From Leuctra nigra (taxonomy: Eukaryota; Arthropoda; Insecta; Plecoptera; Leuctridae), in assembly GCA_934045905.1 (NCBI GenBank), contig OW203763.1, positions 19,536,948-19,600,947 of the forward strand: a DNA stretch of 64,000 bases. Reading direction: 5' to 3'. This document shows positions 34,584-44,600 of the stretch, piece by piece. Position numbers and translations under genes: made by a program. The notes beneath the pieces are model-generated. The model was not told the origin of the DNA. It was given only the letters and a program-made list of their open reading frames with translations, and did not search any database. Position 1 is the stretch's first letter, and each line of letters starts with the position of its first letter.

Positions 34584-34706
34584 ATTTTTCAAGTGAGATC
34601 GAAACCTGCTTGCAATGTTGCCTCATCCTTAGAGATATATAATAATGAAGCACCTTGGAGACCATCACCTCTTTATGATCCTCACAAGGAAAAGAGAATT
34701 GCATAG
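34584..34706 (+). CDS. Possible terminal exon of an unknown gene
   Basis: A pyrimidine-rich acceptor TTTTTTCCTGATTAG ends at 34583. The following frame reads 40 residues, including SLEIYNNEAPWRPSPLYDPH and the basic end KEKRIA, to TAG at 34704-34706. The Pro/Trp/Tyr composition looks like protein rather than chance. I could not find the preceding exons, and a second frame is also open over part of it, so this is tentative. Confidence 0.22.
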   Translation: MFQVRSKPACNVASSLEIYNNEAPWRPSPLYDPHKEKRIA

Positions 34707-36610
34707 TGTCGAAGATGTCATTAATAGTGTCTTCATAGAATTCTGGGCTCAGAATGTTATAATTTGTTGTAATAATTTAAAATGTTTTACTATTTTTTAA
34801 TTTTATATTTTTTGGCTTGAAATATTAGCAGTTATACTTCAAGGTGTCAGTGCATTAAGGAGCCATTGTTAAAACCATATTTCGAAAACGGCCGGACCTA
34901 TGGAATTAAGTAGTCATCGTTGCTCCGATATGTGTTACAAGTTGTGTACGTAAACTAAAAAATTGTGTTATCCCCATAATAGCACACCGTGCGTCACACC
35001 ATGCAAGTCTCGTCAACTAAAAAAATTATGGTAATCAAAAATCAGCACAGAAAAGTCGTGATATAAAAATAATGTGTCTAACACAATATTTTAAAAATTA
35101 AAAAATACATGGAAAATTGATTTTTAGTGTATTTGAGAGATTTCTGGCCTGTGCTTCTACACTATTTAATGCACGATGTCCCAAGTGTTTTTTGATTTTT
35201 TAAATACGGTGTTGTCTTGGCCCATTTTTTGATATCACTATTCTTCAGTTTATTCTTACTCAGGTTTCGTTTTTAAAATTACATTTTTTCTTTATTGTTT
35301 CACGCACCTCAATATTTGATTTGAAGTGCGTCTGGAAGATAATACAAAATACTTAATTTTGAAAATATATTAAAAATAATGATAATATTAACGATGTAAG
35401 TATTTGTTAAATCGATTCATATGATCATCGGTTTGAGACATTGGGCTCTTATCTTCTGGATCCTAACTACATTGGAAGGAACGACCACATCCACAAGATC
35501 AGAAGAATTCAGCCACACTCCAACATCGAGAAGTACTCGCTTGCGGCTGAGGGCATCTGCCTATGGAAGATCTCCCTGATGATGTCCTGCATCCTATGCC
35601 AACTAACAGTAGAGACCTTAGATTCAGACTTAAAAATATTTAGCTTAGTATCACCACAACAGCCCGAACTACATTTATCATGTCAATTTCATAATTATAT
35701 CCTAATTGTGTATGTACAGTAAAGTGTGTTTTCAGTTGTGTGTATTTAATTAAATAAATAAAATAAATAAATAAAATGAATTACACGAATGCTGTGACAC
35801 AGACAATATATATTATGCATATAAATTTAGATCTTGAATGACCCTTCTGGCGTAAACTCCTATAATAGACTTTATTAGTAAACCGTCAGCACATCATTTT
35901 AATATTAAAATACAGAAATGAAATTGTCATCTCGCTTGCGTCGTGAAAGAGACCTGCGTTGCGTCGGCAGTACTCCGACGTTCATGAGTTGGCCGCTAGG
36001 GCGCTCTGCCGCCTGCTGTCGAGAGAAATCGCTACAACAAGCATCCACCGACTTAGCATGGGCGGTATAGCACTGTGATCCCACCACTCTGTACTCCACC
36101 GTGCTGAACTCTAAATAAAGTAGTTACTTAAACTTTATTTCATGGGGTACACAGGTATGATATTCTTAAATGTTTCAAAAAGACTATGCCATTAACTGAA
36201 TTTGAATTTTACCATTCAAGTTTGGGAGAATTAACCTTTTACACAGAAGTCTTATTATCTTTATCTTGAATTAGAAAAGAATTGCATGTAAATTATTTCG
36301 ATTTAGTAAAAATCTTAAAAAGCATCATATTTAATCAAAAAGTACGTCAAACTTGGCATGAGTCTTTGATAGATGTGGTCATCACCGACTTTCAATTGGG
36401 CATTCTGTGCACCGAGCTGTTCAATCCAATGCTTATGTCATTAATATCATAATATCAAAACATTATTTTTAATAATTGTATTAGTGTCTTATTTGATGTA
36501 TGACTTGATATGATTTGATGTATGACTTGATATGATTTGATGTATGACTTTACACAATATAATGTCATTTGTTGCTAATTTTGTCATAATGCATTTAAAA
36601 AAAAGGGTTG
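34707..36610. other. Spacer with a possible coding fossil at 35441-35640
   Basis: Most is AT-rich. At 35441-35570 the composition shifts and a frame reads GSYLLDPNYIGRNDHIHKIR and IEKYSLAAEGICLW. A neighbouring frame seems to continue (DVLHPMPTNSRDLRFRLKNI), as if one base had been gained or lost. It may be a transposon protein remnant. At 36482-36545 a 24-25 bp unit with TGATGTATGACTTGATA repeats nearly three times. Confidence 0.35.
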
Positions 36611-36635
36611 ATATGTACCCAAGAATGGAAAAACA

Positions 36636-36675
36636 TTGGACAGGCAAGTATCTTGTAAGATACTTGCCTGTCCAA
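36636..36675. repeat. Near-perfect 40-bp palindrome
   Basis: A 19-bp arm (TTGGACAGGCAAGTATCTT) at 36636-36654 is followed by GT and its exact inverse at 36657-36675. No flanking duplication is obvious. Confidence 0.85.
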
Positions 36676-36688
36676 CGATGTAAACATC

Positions 36689-37066
36689 ATGAGAGTACTG
36701 TACCTACTACTAAATACAGTAAGTATACCCATATTGTGTATACAAACCATAAAGCACCCAACCGACATGAAACCTGTTTCAAGTAAATCGTCAACACAAG
36801 TTTGTATCTTAGCTTTGCCATTGGTTGAAGAGTATATGCCGAATTCGATTTTCACTTGCCGATCATACAATTTGGATGAGAGAGATGGAAAAATCCGAAT
36901 AGATCTATGCTATACAAACGACAATAGTTTCTTTAAGTCAGCCATAGGCGGAGTTGATACCTTTTTACCATGGGGTGGCCAATCTCTGGCCATCCTTAAC
37001 GAGTATCGATTAAACTTGTCGCTGACCGTAGAAGAGATATTCGGATATTTCGGGCACTTTATATAA
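36689..37066 (+). CDS. Uncertain small open frame with hydrophobic N-terminus
   Basis: The frame has 125 codons from ATG. It starts MRVLYLLLNTVSIPILCIQT, which could act as a signal peptide, then runs through CRSYNLDERDGKIRIDLCYT and ends EEIFGYFGHFI. There is no recognisable domain, no clear promoter and no splice evidence. Codon context does not distinguish it from chance. Listed because its second half reads like protein. Confidence 0.18.
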   Translation: MRVLYLLLNTVSIPILCIQTIKHPTDMKPVSSKSSTQVCILALPLVEEYMPNSIFTCRSYNLDERDGKIRIDLCYTNDNSFFKSAIGGVDTFLPWGGQSLAILNEYRLNLSLTVEEIFGYFGHFI

Positions 37067-37782
37067 GATGCTCAAACATAGAAACGATAAAATGGAGAAC
37101 CGCAAAATGTTAACAACATATCCACCAGCGATTCTTATTAGACAAGAATACATTTTATCAACATTCATCGCAGGTAAAATTAAAAAATAGACGATTAAGG
37201 ACCATGTGTATAATACAATACGAGTATGTTGCACCTTCAAAAAAACCTAATTTTAGTGGCATCACAATACATCTTTACTTGACGTGCACTGCTTGCTCTC
37301 ATTCCTGACGCAGTGTCAGGATAGGTAACATCCTAGTGCCATAAGGACCATTGACCACCCCCGGGAAACCCGTCAAAATATTTCGTGAATGAGGGCGTAG
37401 GGTTACTGCCAAAATGAATTAGTATGTACTGATAAATGTGAGGAAAGGAATGTGGACAAGTCACACAAATTCGTAATTAATATAATCATATGATGTCATA
37501 CTTTAGGTAATAACGTCTATCTACAAATACCTACTACCTAAGAAACTTCATTGCCAAGACCAATTGAGGACTCATCCTGACAAGAGGAATACATTTTAAA
37601 AAATACATATTTTTTTATTACAAACCCCATACCTACCTACTTGTTTGGCATACTTTTATATTTTAAATTAGATTTATATCAGTTGGTAGCAGAATATTGA
37701 ACACTCTTGGAAGGATACATTGTCTTGGAATGAGTTATGAAGTGCAATTGTCTCAATAAAATGAAGTCAAGTTTATAGGTAC
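37067..37782. other. Spacer without a supported gene
   Basis: AT-rich. A degraded piece of the element seen at 17371-17470 and 27300-27410 (CCCCGGGAAACCCGTCAAAA, GTGAATGAGGGC) lies at about 37340-37395. Confidence 0.4.
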
Positions 37783-38295
37783 GGTCGGGGACAGGCAAAG
37801 AGGAACCTACGATCACCACACTTTACAGGGATTGGAAACGGTCTGCGCATTGTGACGTCACTCCCAAAAGACCAATGCTAATTGAAGGCGCCCAGGGTCT
37901 GGTTCGCCGATTTGCACCTGAAGACTTCCTGCACCCGTTTACTTCAGGCCGGTGACCCGCAAAATTTAAGAAAACTACGCTTTTGGAGTGTTCAAATTTG
38001 ATTCACACAATTGCCGCCAGGTTTGAAAGAGCTTCTCAAACTTGCCGCTGCTAGTTATAATGGCGCATTGTCGACCGTTTTAAATTCTGCTGTTCTGGCG
38101 GAAGATAAAAACATGTGTCATGGGAGTGACATCACAGCCGCTTGTTCTCAGATTGGTTTGTTCTATGGGACCAGACCCATGGCCAGCTAGTCAGAATGTT
38201 TCCAATCTCTGTAAAGTGTGGTGATCGTAGGATGAACCCACTTTAGCATTGCCAGGCCTATGCTACGGCAGGTTCATCTTTGCCTGTCACGGACC
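37783..38295. mobile_element. Nested palindromic elements
   Basis: The outer ends GGTCGGGGACAGGCAAAG and CTTTGCCTGTCACGGACC belong to the 11699 family. Within, CCTACGATCACCACACTTTA at 37806 faces TAAAGTGTGGTGATCGTAGG ending at 38231, an exact 20-bp inverted pair. The inverted match extends through GGATTGGAAAC, so a second element of about 426 bp sits inside the first. The inner one has GTGACGTCACTCCC facing GGGAGTGACATCAC. Confidence 0.75.
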
Positions 38296-38775
38296 ATGTC
38301 AATCCAGGAATAAACTATAGTTCCGGCATGATGAAGACAATTATCTGTGATCTCAACTATTCGCGTATGCACAACATAATAGAAAAATCTTGGGTCTTAT
38401 CGACAGTTCTTTTGGTGGAATTATGTAGGATCAGTGTAATTGATTGACTTCTAGGTCAAGCAATATTAACCTGATAAAAGGGTTCTACGTCATGTTTATA
38501 AGTTGGCTGACAGTTACACAACCTCTGTTCAGTAACAAGAGACAAAAAATAAACAATAATCCACCTATATTGACAATCCGACAATTCTATATTATAAATA
38601 TTTATGGGTTATAAATAATACAAGTAGTAAGTCATTAGATGTGTATTACAATGTATTTTTATTACCTAAATGCAGTTGTACAAAATTGTAATTTTGAAAT
38701 TTCTTACAAACAATCTCTGTAGTAAATACTCTGGCTCAAATCTGTAATTAACAATAACTGAGCAACATTGCACGA

Positions 38776-39243
38776 TTAGTTCATTTTTTGTTTTGCAGCT
38801 GTTTGTTCCAATTTTTGTTCTTCCTCAAGTACCGTTGTAATTGCATTTCGAAACTCGACCTTCCTCTCGGTCAATACCTTCGTCTTGGCCATTTGCTCTT
38901 TAATGTTCTTCACCTTTTGCTTCATGCAATCTGCAGCATCATTACTGTCCTTGGTGACGTATATGTCTTCTCCAATATGAACAATGAGATTGGGTGATTC
39001 ACTCAGCTTAGCCATAACTAACATTGAACGAGTAATAGGAATCAGGACATCATGGCCTTCGCCCCCCGGAGTAAGAAAAATAATTTCCGTTGAGGATTGC
39101 AGCTTTGCTTGAGAAATTACCATTGATTGCATTTGTTTGTTTAAATCAATTAATTCAGCATCCAGCTGTAGTTGGATGGAGAGTAACTGGGCGACACTTA
39201 GTTGCGATACATCAGCCAGTGGATCACCTACTTTGTATTCCAT
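38776..39243 (-). CDS. PFDN5: Prefoldin subunit 5-like protein, intronless
   Basis: The 155-residue alpha-type prefoldin has two helical coiled-coil arms flanking the beta-hairpin core. The N-terminal helix begins LSVAQLLSIQLQLDAELIDL. The central part GGEGHDVLIPITRSMLVMAK and NLIVHIGEDIYVTKDSNDAA matches the conserved block in which prefoldin 5 has a P-L/I-T-S/R-S-M motif and a G-x-G/D-Y-V motif. The C-terminal helix ends in Gln/Lys-rich sequence. Prefoldin is a hexameric co-chaperone that passes unfolded actin and tubulin to the CCT chaperonin; subunit 5 is one of its two alpha-type subunits. Length is normal for the family. The ATG is the first in frame and AATAAA follows the stop on the minus strand near 38660. 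The complete reading frame has no intron, and conservation looks lower than expected, so a retrocopy or fast-evolving paralog is possible. Confidence 0.82.
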   Translation of the reverse strand: MEYKVGDPLADVSQLSVAQLLSIQLQLDAELIDLNKQMQSMVISQAKLQSSTEIIFLTPGGEGHDVLIPITRSMLVMAKLSESPNLIVHIGEDIYVTKDSNDAADCMKQKVKNIKEQMAKTKVLTERKVEFRNAITTVLEEEQKLEQTAAKQKMN

Positions 39244-39547
39244 TATTTCAAAGATTCTACACGCCTTAAAACTTAAATGCAGCCTTAAGCCTTATTGTAG
39301 AATTATATTATAATGTTATACTAATATTTGTCCTATTCACACCTTATATACAATTTTAATGTTCCTAGACACGCATTGACGAATGACAAGACAATGTGTC
39401 TTGGCTTGGCTTTGTCCCTTCCTAGGTACTTAGTACTTCCTGTGTGAGGAAAAGGAACTCAACTTAAAAGAGCGGGACTTTCAAATCAAATAAGCTCATG
39501 GACTACCTACTTACAAGTTATCTTTGCTAAAATTCATTTTTAGCCTC

Positions 39548-39700
39548 CTGGACCCTTATTTAATATCCATTTAGGCTTTGACTTCAGTGGTGGACTAGCA
39601 TTGTTCTCCTAGTCCAAGGCTAGTCCCGCTGTGTTATTGATATATGACCTGGACTTCAAATGACCGTACTAGTAGTTTGTGATATTAAATAAGGGTCCTG
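39548..39700. mobile_element. Family-C MITE, complete copy
   Basis: Exact inverted ends GGACCCTTATTTAATAT and ATATTAAATAAGGGTCC with the core GGTGGACTAGCATTGTTCTC and CCGTACTAGTAG. At 153 bp it is the reference copy for the family. Confidence 0.88.
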
Positions 39701-39743
39701 TATTGTAACCACCAATTACATAATATGTGGTCATATGTTACAT

Positions 39744-39806
39744 CATGTTATAGCTTACACATTATCAGTGACATCATGTTATAGCTTACACATTATCAGT
39801 GACAAC
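39744..39806. repeat. Short tandem duplication (31 bp x 2)
   Basis: CATCATGTTATAGCTTACAC plus ATTATCAGTGA occurs twice in direct succession with no visible mismatch. Confidence 0.9.
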
Positions 39807-40152
39807 TGATTGACAAGTGTTGAGGATGTGTCCAGAACGATGTGACTACACTCTCATTCACTTCCCATAACTAAACATGTAATGATGTGTAAAGATTCGG
39901 CGCATTTTATTCATCACATGAAATGAAAATTATTATTTATACCTTCGAATAATTTGCATATTACCATCAAGCCGAAGGCTATACAATGTCTATGATATTA
40001 CCGTTCCTTTATACACTTAAGAGCCTCAGCAATGACTATAAAACCAAGGACAAAACTGTGTTACTAAAAATCCTAGTAGGTACCTACCTACTATATTTTC
40101 AAATGTTAACATCTCCAAAACTTGGTATCTAATTATTATAATTCATAGGTAG

Positions 40153-40372
40153 GTACACTCGGCCAAACAAAATTTGAACGTTGACCAAATTTGAATGACT
40201 GCTGGTCATGTCCCATAATAACCAATCAAAGCTTGTTATTATCATTGAAATGTGAGGTCACCTACTAGAGTGAGACAATGAGATCGCTTAGACTGACTTC
40301 TGATGGTGCGATCTTACATTTATCAGCCTATCAGATTTATTGAACGTTCAAGTTTTGTTTGGCCAAGTGTAC
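40153..40372. mobile_element. Family-A MITE, copy 5
   Basis: Intact copy from GTACACTCGGCCAAACAAAA to TTTTGTTTGGCCAAGTGTAC. It differs from copy 4 by a 3-bp ATA duplication in the CCCATAATAACC segment. Confidence 0.9.
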
Positions 40373-41673
40373 CTACTACCTATAATGATAATAATAATTT
40401 TTTGTTTAACAGTGAGCAGAGCCATTTGTTAATGTCATCATTTGTACTTTTACTGCTTTCATTTCTAATTCAATGCATTTCCTATAATTTTAATAATTCT
40501 AGCATATTTCATCATAATTTCTATATTTACAATTTGAAAATTTCTAGTATTGTTATACTGTGTCCTTGAGGCATCCATTTGATAATGGCAGTGTTTTCAA
40601 TAAAGTTATCTCTCTCTCTTTATAAGAAACAATTCAAGAAATATTTAATTCACTTTATATTCCGATACCGATTGGTCAGATTACCACCGATTCCAAGAAA
40701 ATTAGACTTGCCATATCTAGTGATTCGGATTCCAAATTTAAATTAATTTTGTTAAGTCAAAAAAACACTGTTGTTAGTGAGTTAAGTGTTGTTTGTTTTA
40801 TTCTGGCAAAAAAATAGATTATTCCAACAAAACTAAAGCGTGAAAGGACAATATGTATTGAGACTATTTATAAATAATAACTAATTATTCTTCCTAAATA
40901 CATTTTTATGGATGTAAAAATACATCCAAAAGATCAGAATCGGTCAGGAATCGGAATCGCAAAATTGCTTCAAAGAATCGGTACCTATCGCAATCGTCAA
41001 AAATGGGAATTGTTCTATCTCTACTTTATCTGATACATAAAGGAAAATCAATCAAACCTCTTGGAGATCTAAATTCAGGTAACTACAGTATTTTTCTCTC
41101 CCAGGGTATTAGGCCACGCTTGGCAAAATCGGTCAAAAACCCTCGTTTTTAGCATACCTTCCAATGTATTCGCTGACAGCTACCTGGACTTCCTGAGGCA
41201 ATCCATTCGCACTCCCACCTTTCTGAGTGATGTACAAAATAGGGTGATAATACATTTGCAGAGAAAAATACAATACCTAATTGATTCAACTAGTTTTATA
41301 GTAGACTTCAATCATTCATGTATTGACACAAAATATGTGTAGCGTGTATGTGTAATATGTATATTTTTCACATGATAATTGTTTAAAAGGTTCCTATGAT
41401 GATAAACAGAAATACCTACCTCAGGAAATAGCTTTTGTGGAACAACAGTTCAAAATGATTAATTTGTATTTTTCTATAATTTTCAATTTATAACAAACTT
41501 TTCAAATAAATAACACAATACTCAACTTTTAAGTATTTATTGGCCCTTCTCGTAGCTTGCACTGCTTAGATAATTATTTATTACATTGTGCTGTGTTTTT
41601 AATAAATGAAGATCAAAATAGGTAAAGTTTTTAGAAAATTTTCAAAAAGAGTCAGAGAAGGGCTAGCTGTAAA
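40373..41673. other. 3' flank of the orphan gene, AT-rich
   Basis: No coding segment supported. The reverse-strand AATAAA near 41540 could serve as the polyadenylation signal for the gene ending at 41674. Confidence 0.4.
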
Positions 41674-44600
41674 TTAATCTTTATAAACCTTGAAAGAAAG
41701 ATCTTCAGGGTCATCTACACCATCCGGAGCGAACTCAAATACATGGCCGATAACCCAGTGGTGTACCTCTCCGTTGCTGTAGATCGGAGACAAGTGCTTG
41801 AAAGAGGTAATGGGAGCGGTGGAGGTAACAACTAGACGCTGAGGGCGAACCAGACTTCCAGGTGCCATGTACCTTCCTTGACGTCCCTTGATCCATGTGA
41901 CCTTACCAACTGGATCCTTGTGCTTGATAACGCGGTCACCGTTACCAGAGTGCTTCGAAGTCCGACCTTCACCGCAACCGGTGCTTGCCAAAAGGCCTTT
42001 ACACGAGCAGGCTCTTGAGGCACTCGGTCGCACACCCTCCTCATCAGACGCGCTTGAGGTTTTGGAAAATTCCTGTAAAGTTGAAGTGAAAGAGAAAAAT
42101 GTATCCATACAACAATTCAAAACACAATATTGAACATGTGAACAATAATAACAACGTGTACTGATTCAAAATGCATTGATCTGAATTGTAAATTTCAAGG
42201 TATATGACCAGAATTTGGTTACCAATATTTCGTAATGATGCAGTTAAGCAAAATGTTGGTACCTAGGCGTCTTCAATAATATACTAATAAAATTTCCTTA
42301 CACATTCGATTACATGGACTAATGATAATAATCCTAAATAGATGTATTGACATTCCCTACACACTATCAATTTAGTAAGAAACAGACAACTTACGATAAT
42401 TGTAGTGTATCTTCGATTCGGATAGTATGAGCGACAGAATTTGGATATGTACCGCACAAAGCGGCACAGAAACGAGATCAACGGAATCTGGCAGAGACTA
42501 GAGTCTTCAGAGTCATTATCTTCCTCACCGAACGCCTGAAATACACGGACAAAATCAGCTGTGACACGGCCACTAAAACCCCACATCTTTCTTATTTCTT
42601 CCTCATATTTCTAATTGCAGAAAACTAGATAAATAGCCACACTTTAGTCTATACAAAACATTGCAGATATGATGATGTAAGTTACCGTGAGAGAAGTCTT
42701 GTTAAGACGACCGAGTAGTGAGCGTGGCCTTAAAGAGTTTTTTAATTGATTTTTATCAATATCTTTTACCAAATGTAATGGTTAATAAAATAAGACTTTG
42801 TAAGAGTCTTCAGAACTGTTCAATGAAAGAATTTAATATTTTGGAAAGGGTTAGGTATTAGTGTTATTTCGTCCTGCAGACGTTTAGTGACATATTTTTA
42901 CTAATTTCCGGGCACTTAACATCTGTAGGACAAAATGGTCCCGGGTACGAGCCCCGGTTCGGTCGGATATTTTTCACAACACACATCCCTTCATATCAAA
43001 ACTAATAAACCATTCCAATATTATTTTCATTTAACTGTTCTGAAAACTCATAAAAAGCCTTATTTTATTTTTTGAGGAGTGTGAAGGGGGTGACAAGAAT
43101 GGATAGGATCCGAAGTAGGAAGATAAGAAAAGAGCTTGGGGTTGAAAGATTGGTGTTCAAGCTGGGAAGAGAGAGGCTTAGGTGGTTCGGCCACATGAAG
43201 AGGATGGGAACCGATAGAGTGCCAAGGAGGGTGTTTGAAGCAGCTACAGTGGGAACCAAGAGAGTGGGGCGACCAAGAGACAGGTGGATTGGACTGATCA
43301 AGGAGGATGTGTTGGAGAGAGGAGGAAGGTGGAGTGAGTTGGAGGCTGAGAGACAGTGGGAGGACAGAACATGGTGGAAGGAATTTGTGGAACAATTAGA
43401 AGTGGAAGAAGAAGAGGAGGAAGAAGAGGAGGAAACGCCAGGCGTGGCCAGCTGGTTTCCAGGTGTCCTGCGGCCCTAGTGTTGGTGGGAATACCCACCC
43501 CCTGACCCATTAAATTAGAACCAGGGATGGATTATTATTTATTGATATTGATAAAAAATTGATTAAAAAACACTGCAAGGTCAAACTTACTACTCGTCCC
43601 TCTTAACTACGTTTGGCGATATGATGAATTTAGACTGGCTTAGTATTGGCCAGAAATAGGCCGTCCCATACTAAAGTGGGATCAACTCATCCTGTCACCG
43701 ACCGTACCATGAGCTTGAGGGGTTGCCATTATGAACCAGGATGAGGGATCCTCAATTAGCTCAGCAAGTAGTCAAATTACAATGTGGTCATCAGACCGAT
43801 ATATTATTTCAGTGACCACATTTCAAAATACATGGGTAAATAGAAAATCACTCCAGTCAATTGGTGGCATCTTACCACAATGCCAACAATGCATGTGGTA
43901 TGTCGTCAGTAACTTTCGTTCTTTGATGCAAGCATAAAGCAACACCAGCTTAGAGAAGTCTTACCTTGGGATTTTCAAGATCCATGTATTTCACTCCTCG
44001 CTGTCCCGGTCTCTGCCGGCCTCGGGCAGCGCGACGTGCCGAATCAGGCTGGAGGATGCGGCCATTCTTGTCCACGGAATACTAAACCGATACAACAACA
44101 ATCACCAACAACACTGTGCACAATTTCAAACTAACGAGAACAAACTGGAAAGTTATGTTAGTAGATAAAAAGACATCTGATAAAGAAACGGTTCCTGTAA
44201 ATCAATTTTCAGTGACCATTTTTCTCAGTTTACTCATCTCAGTGAAAAGATCATTAGACTCACTGACCGTGGAATTATAAAACTCTATGGACTAACCGAC
44301 TGACAATTAGGAAGACCTTATATTTGATTCAAGTCGTGATCTTCTAGAGTGAGGCTTTTTAGTGATTACAAAGTGATTCCACTTCTTTCCCTTCTTTTCC
44401 ACTACCCTTTTCTTAAACTTGCAATTTGTAAATATATCACATTTACTCCTGCAAAAGTTTACAAAATGCACTTCGGTCAGAGTGGTTACACAGAACAAGT
44501 AATACAATCTGTCATGCCACTAACTTACCACCCCCGATTGTTTCTGGCTTGTCTTGGACGTTTTCTTTCTCGAACCAGAATCAATTTCATCTACGTAAAG

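Noticed and set aside
41888..42133. Plus-strand frame opposite the last exon of the orphan gene
   Set aside because: Antisense shadow; the minus-strand exon has matching splice phases on both sides.
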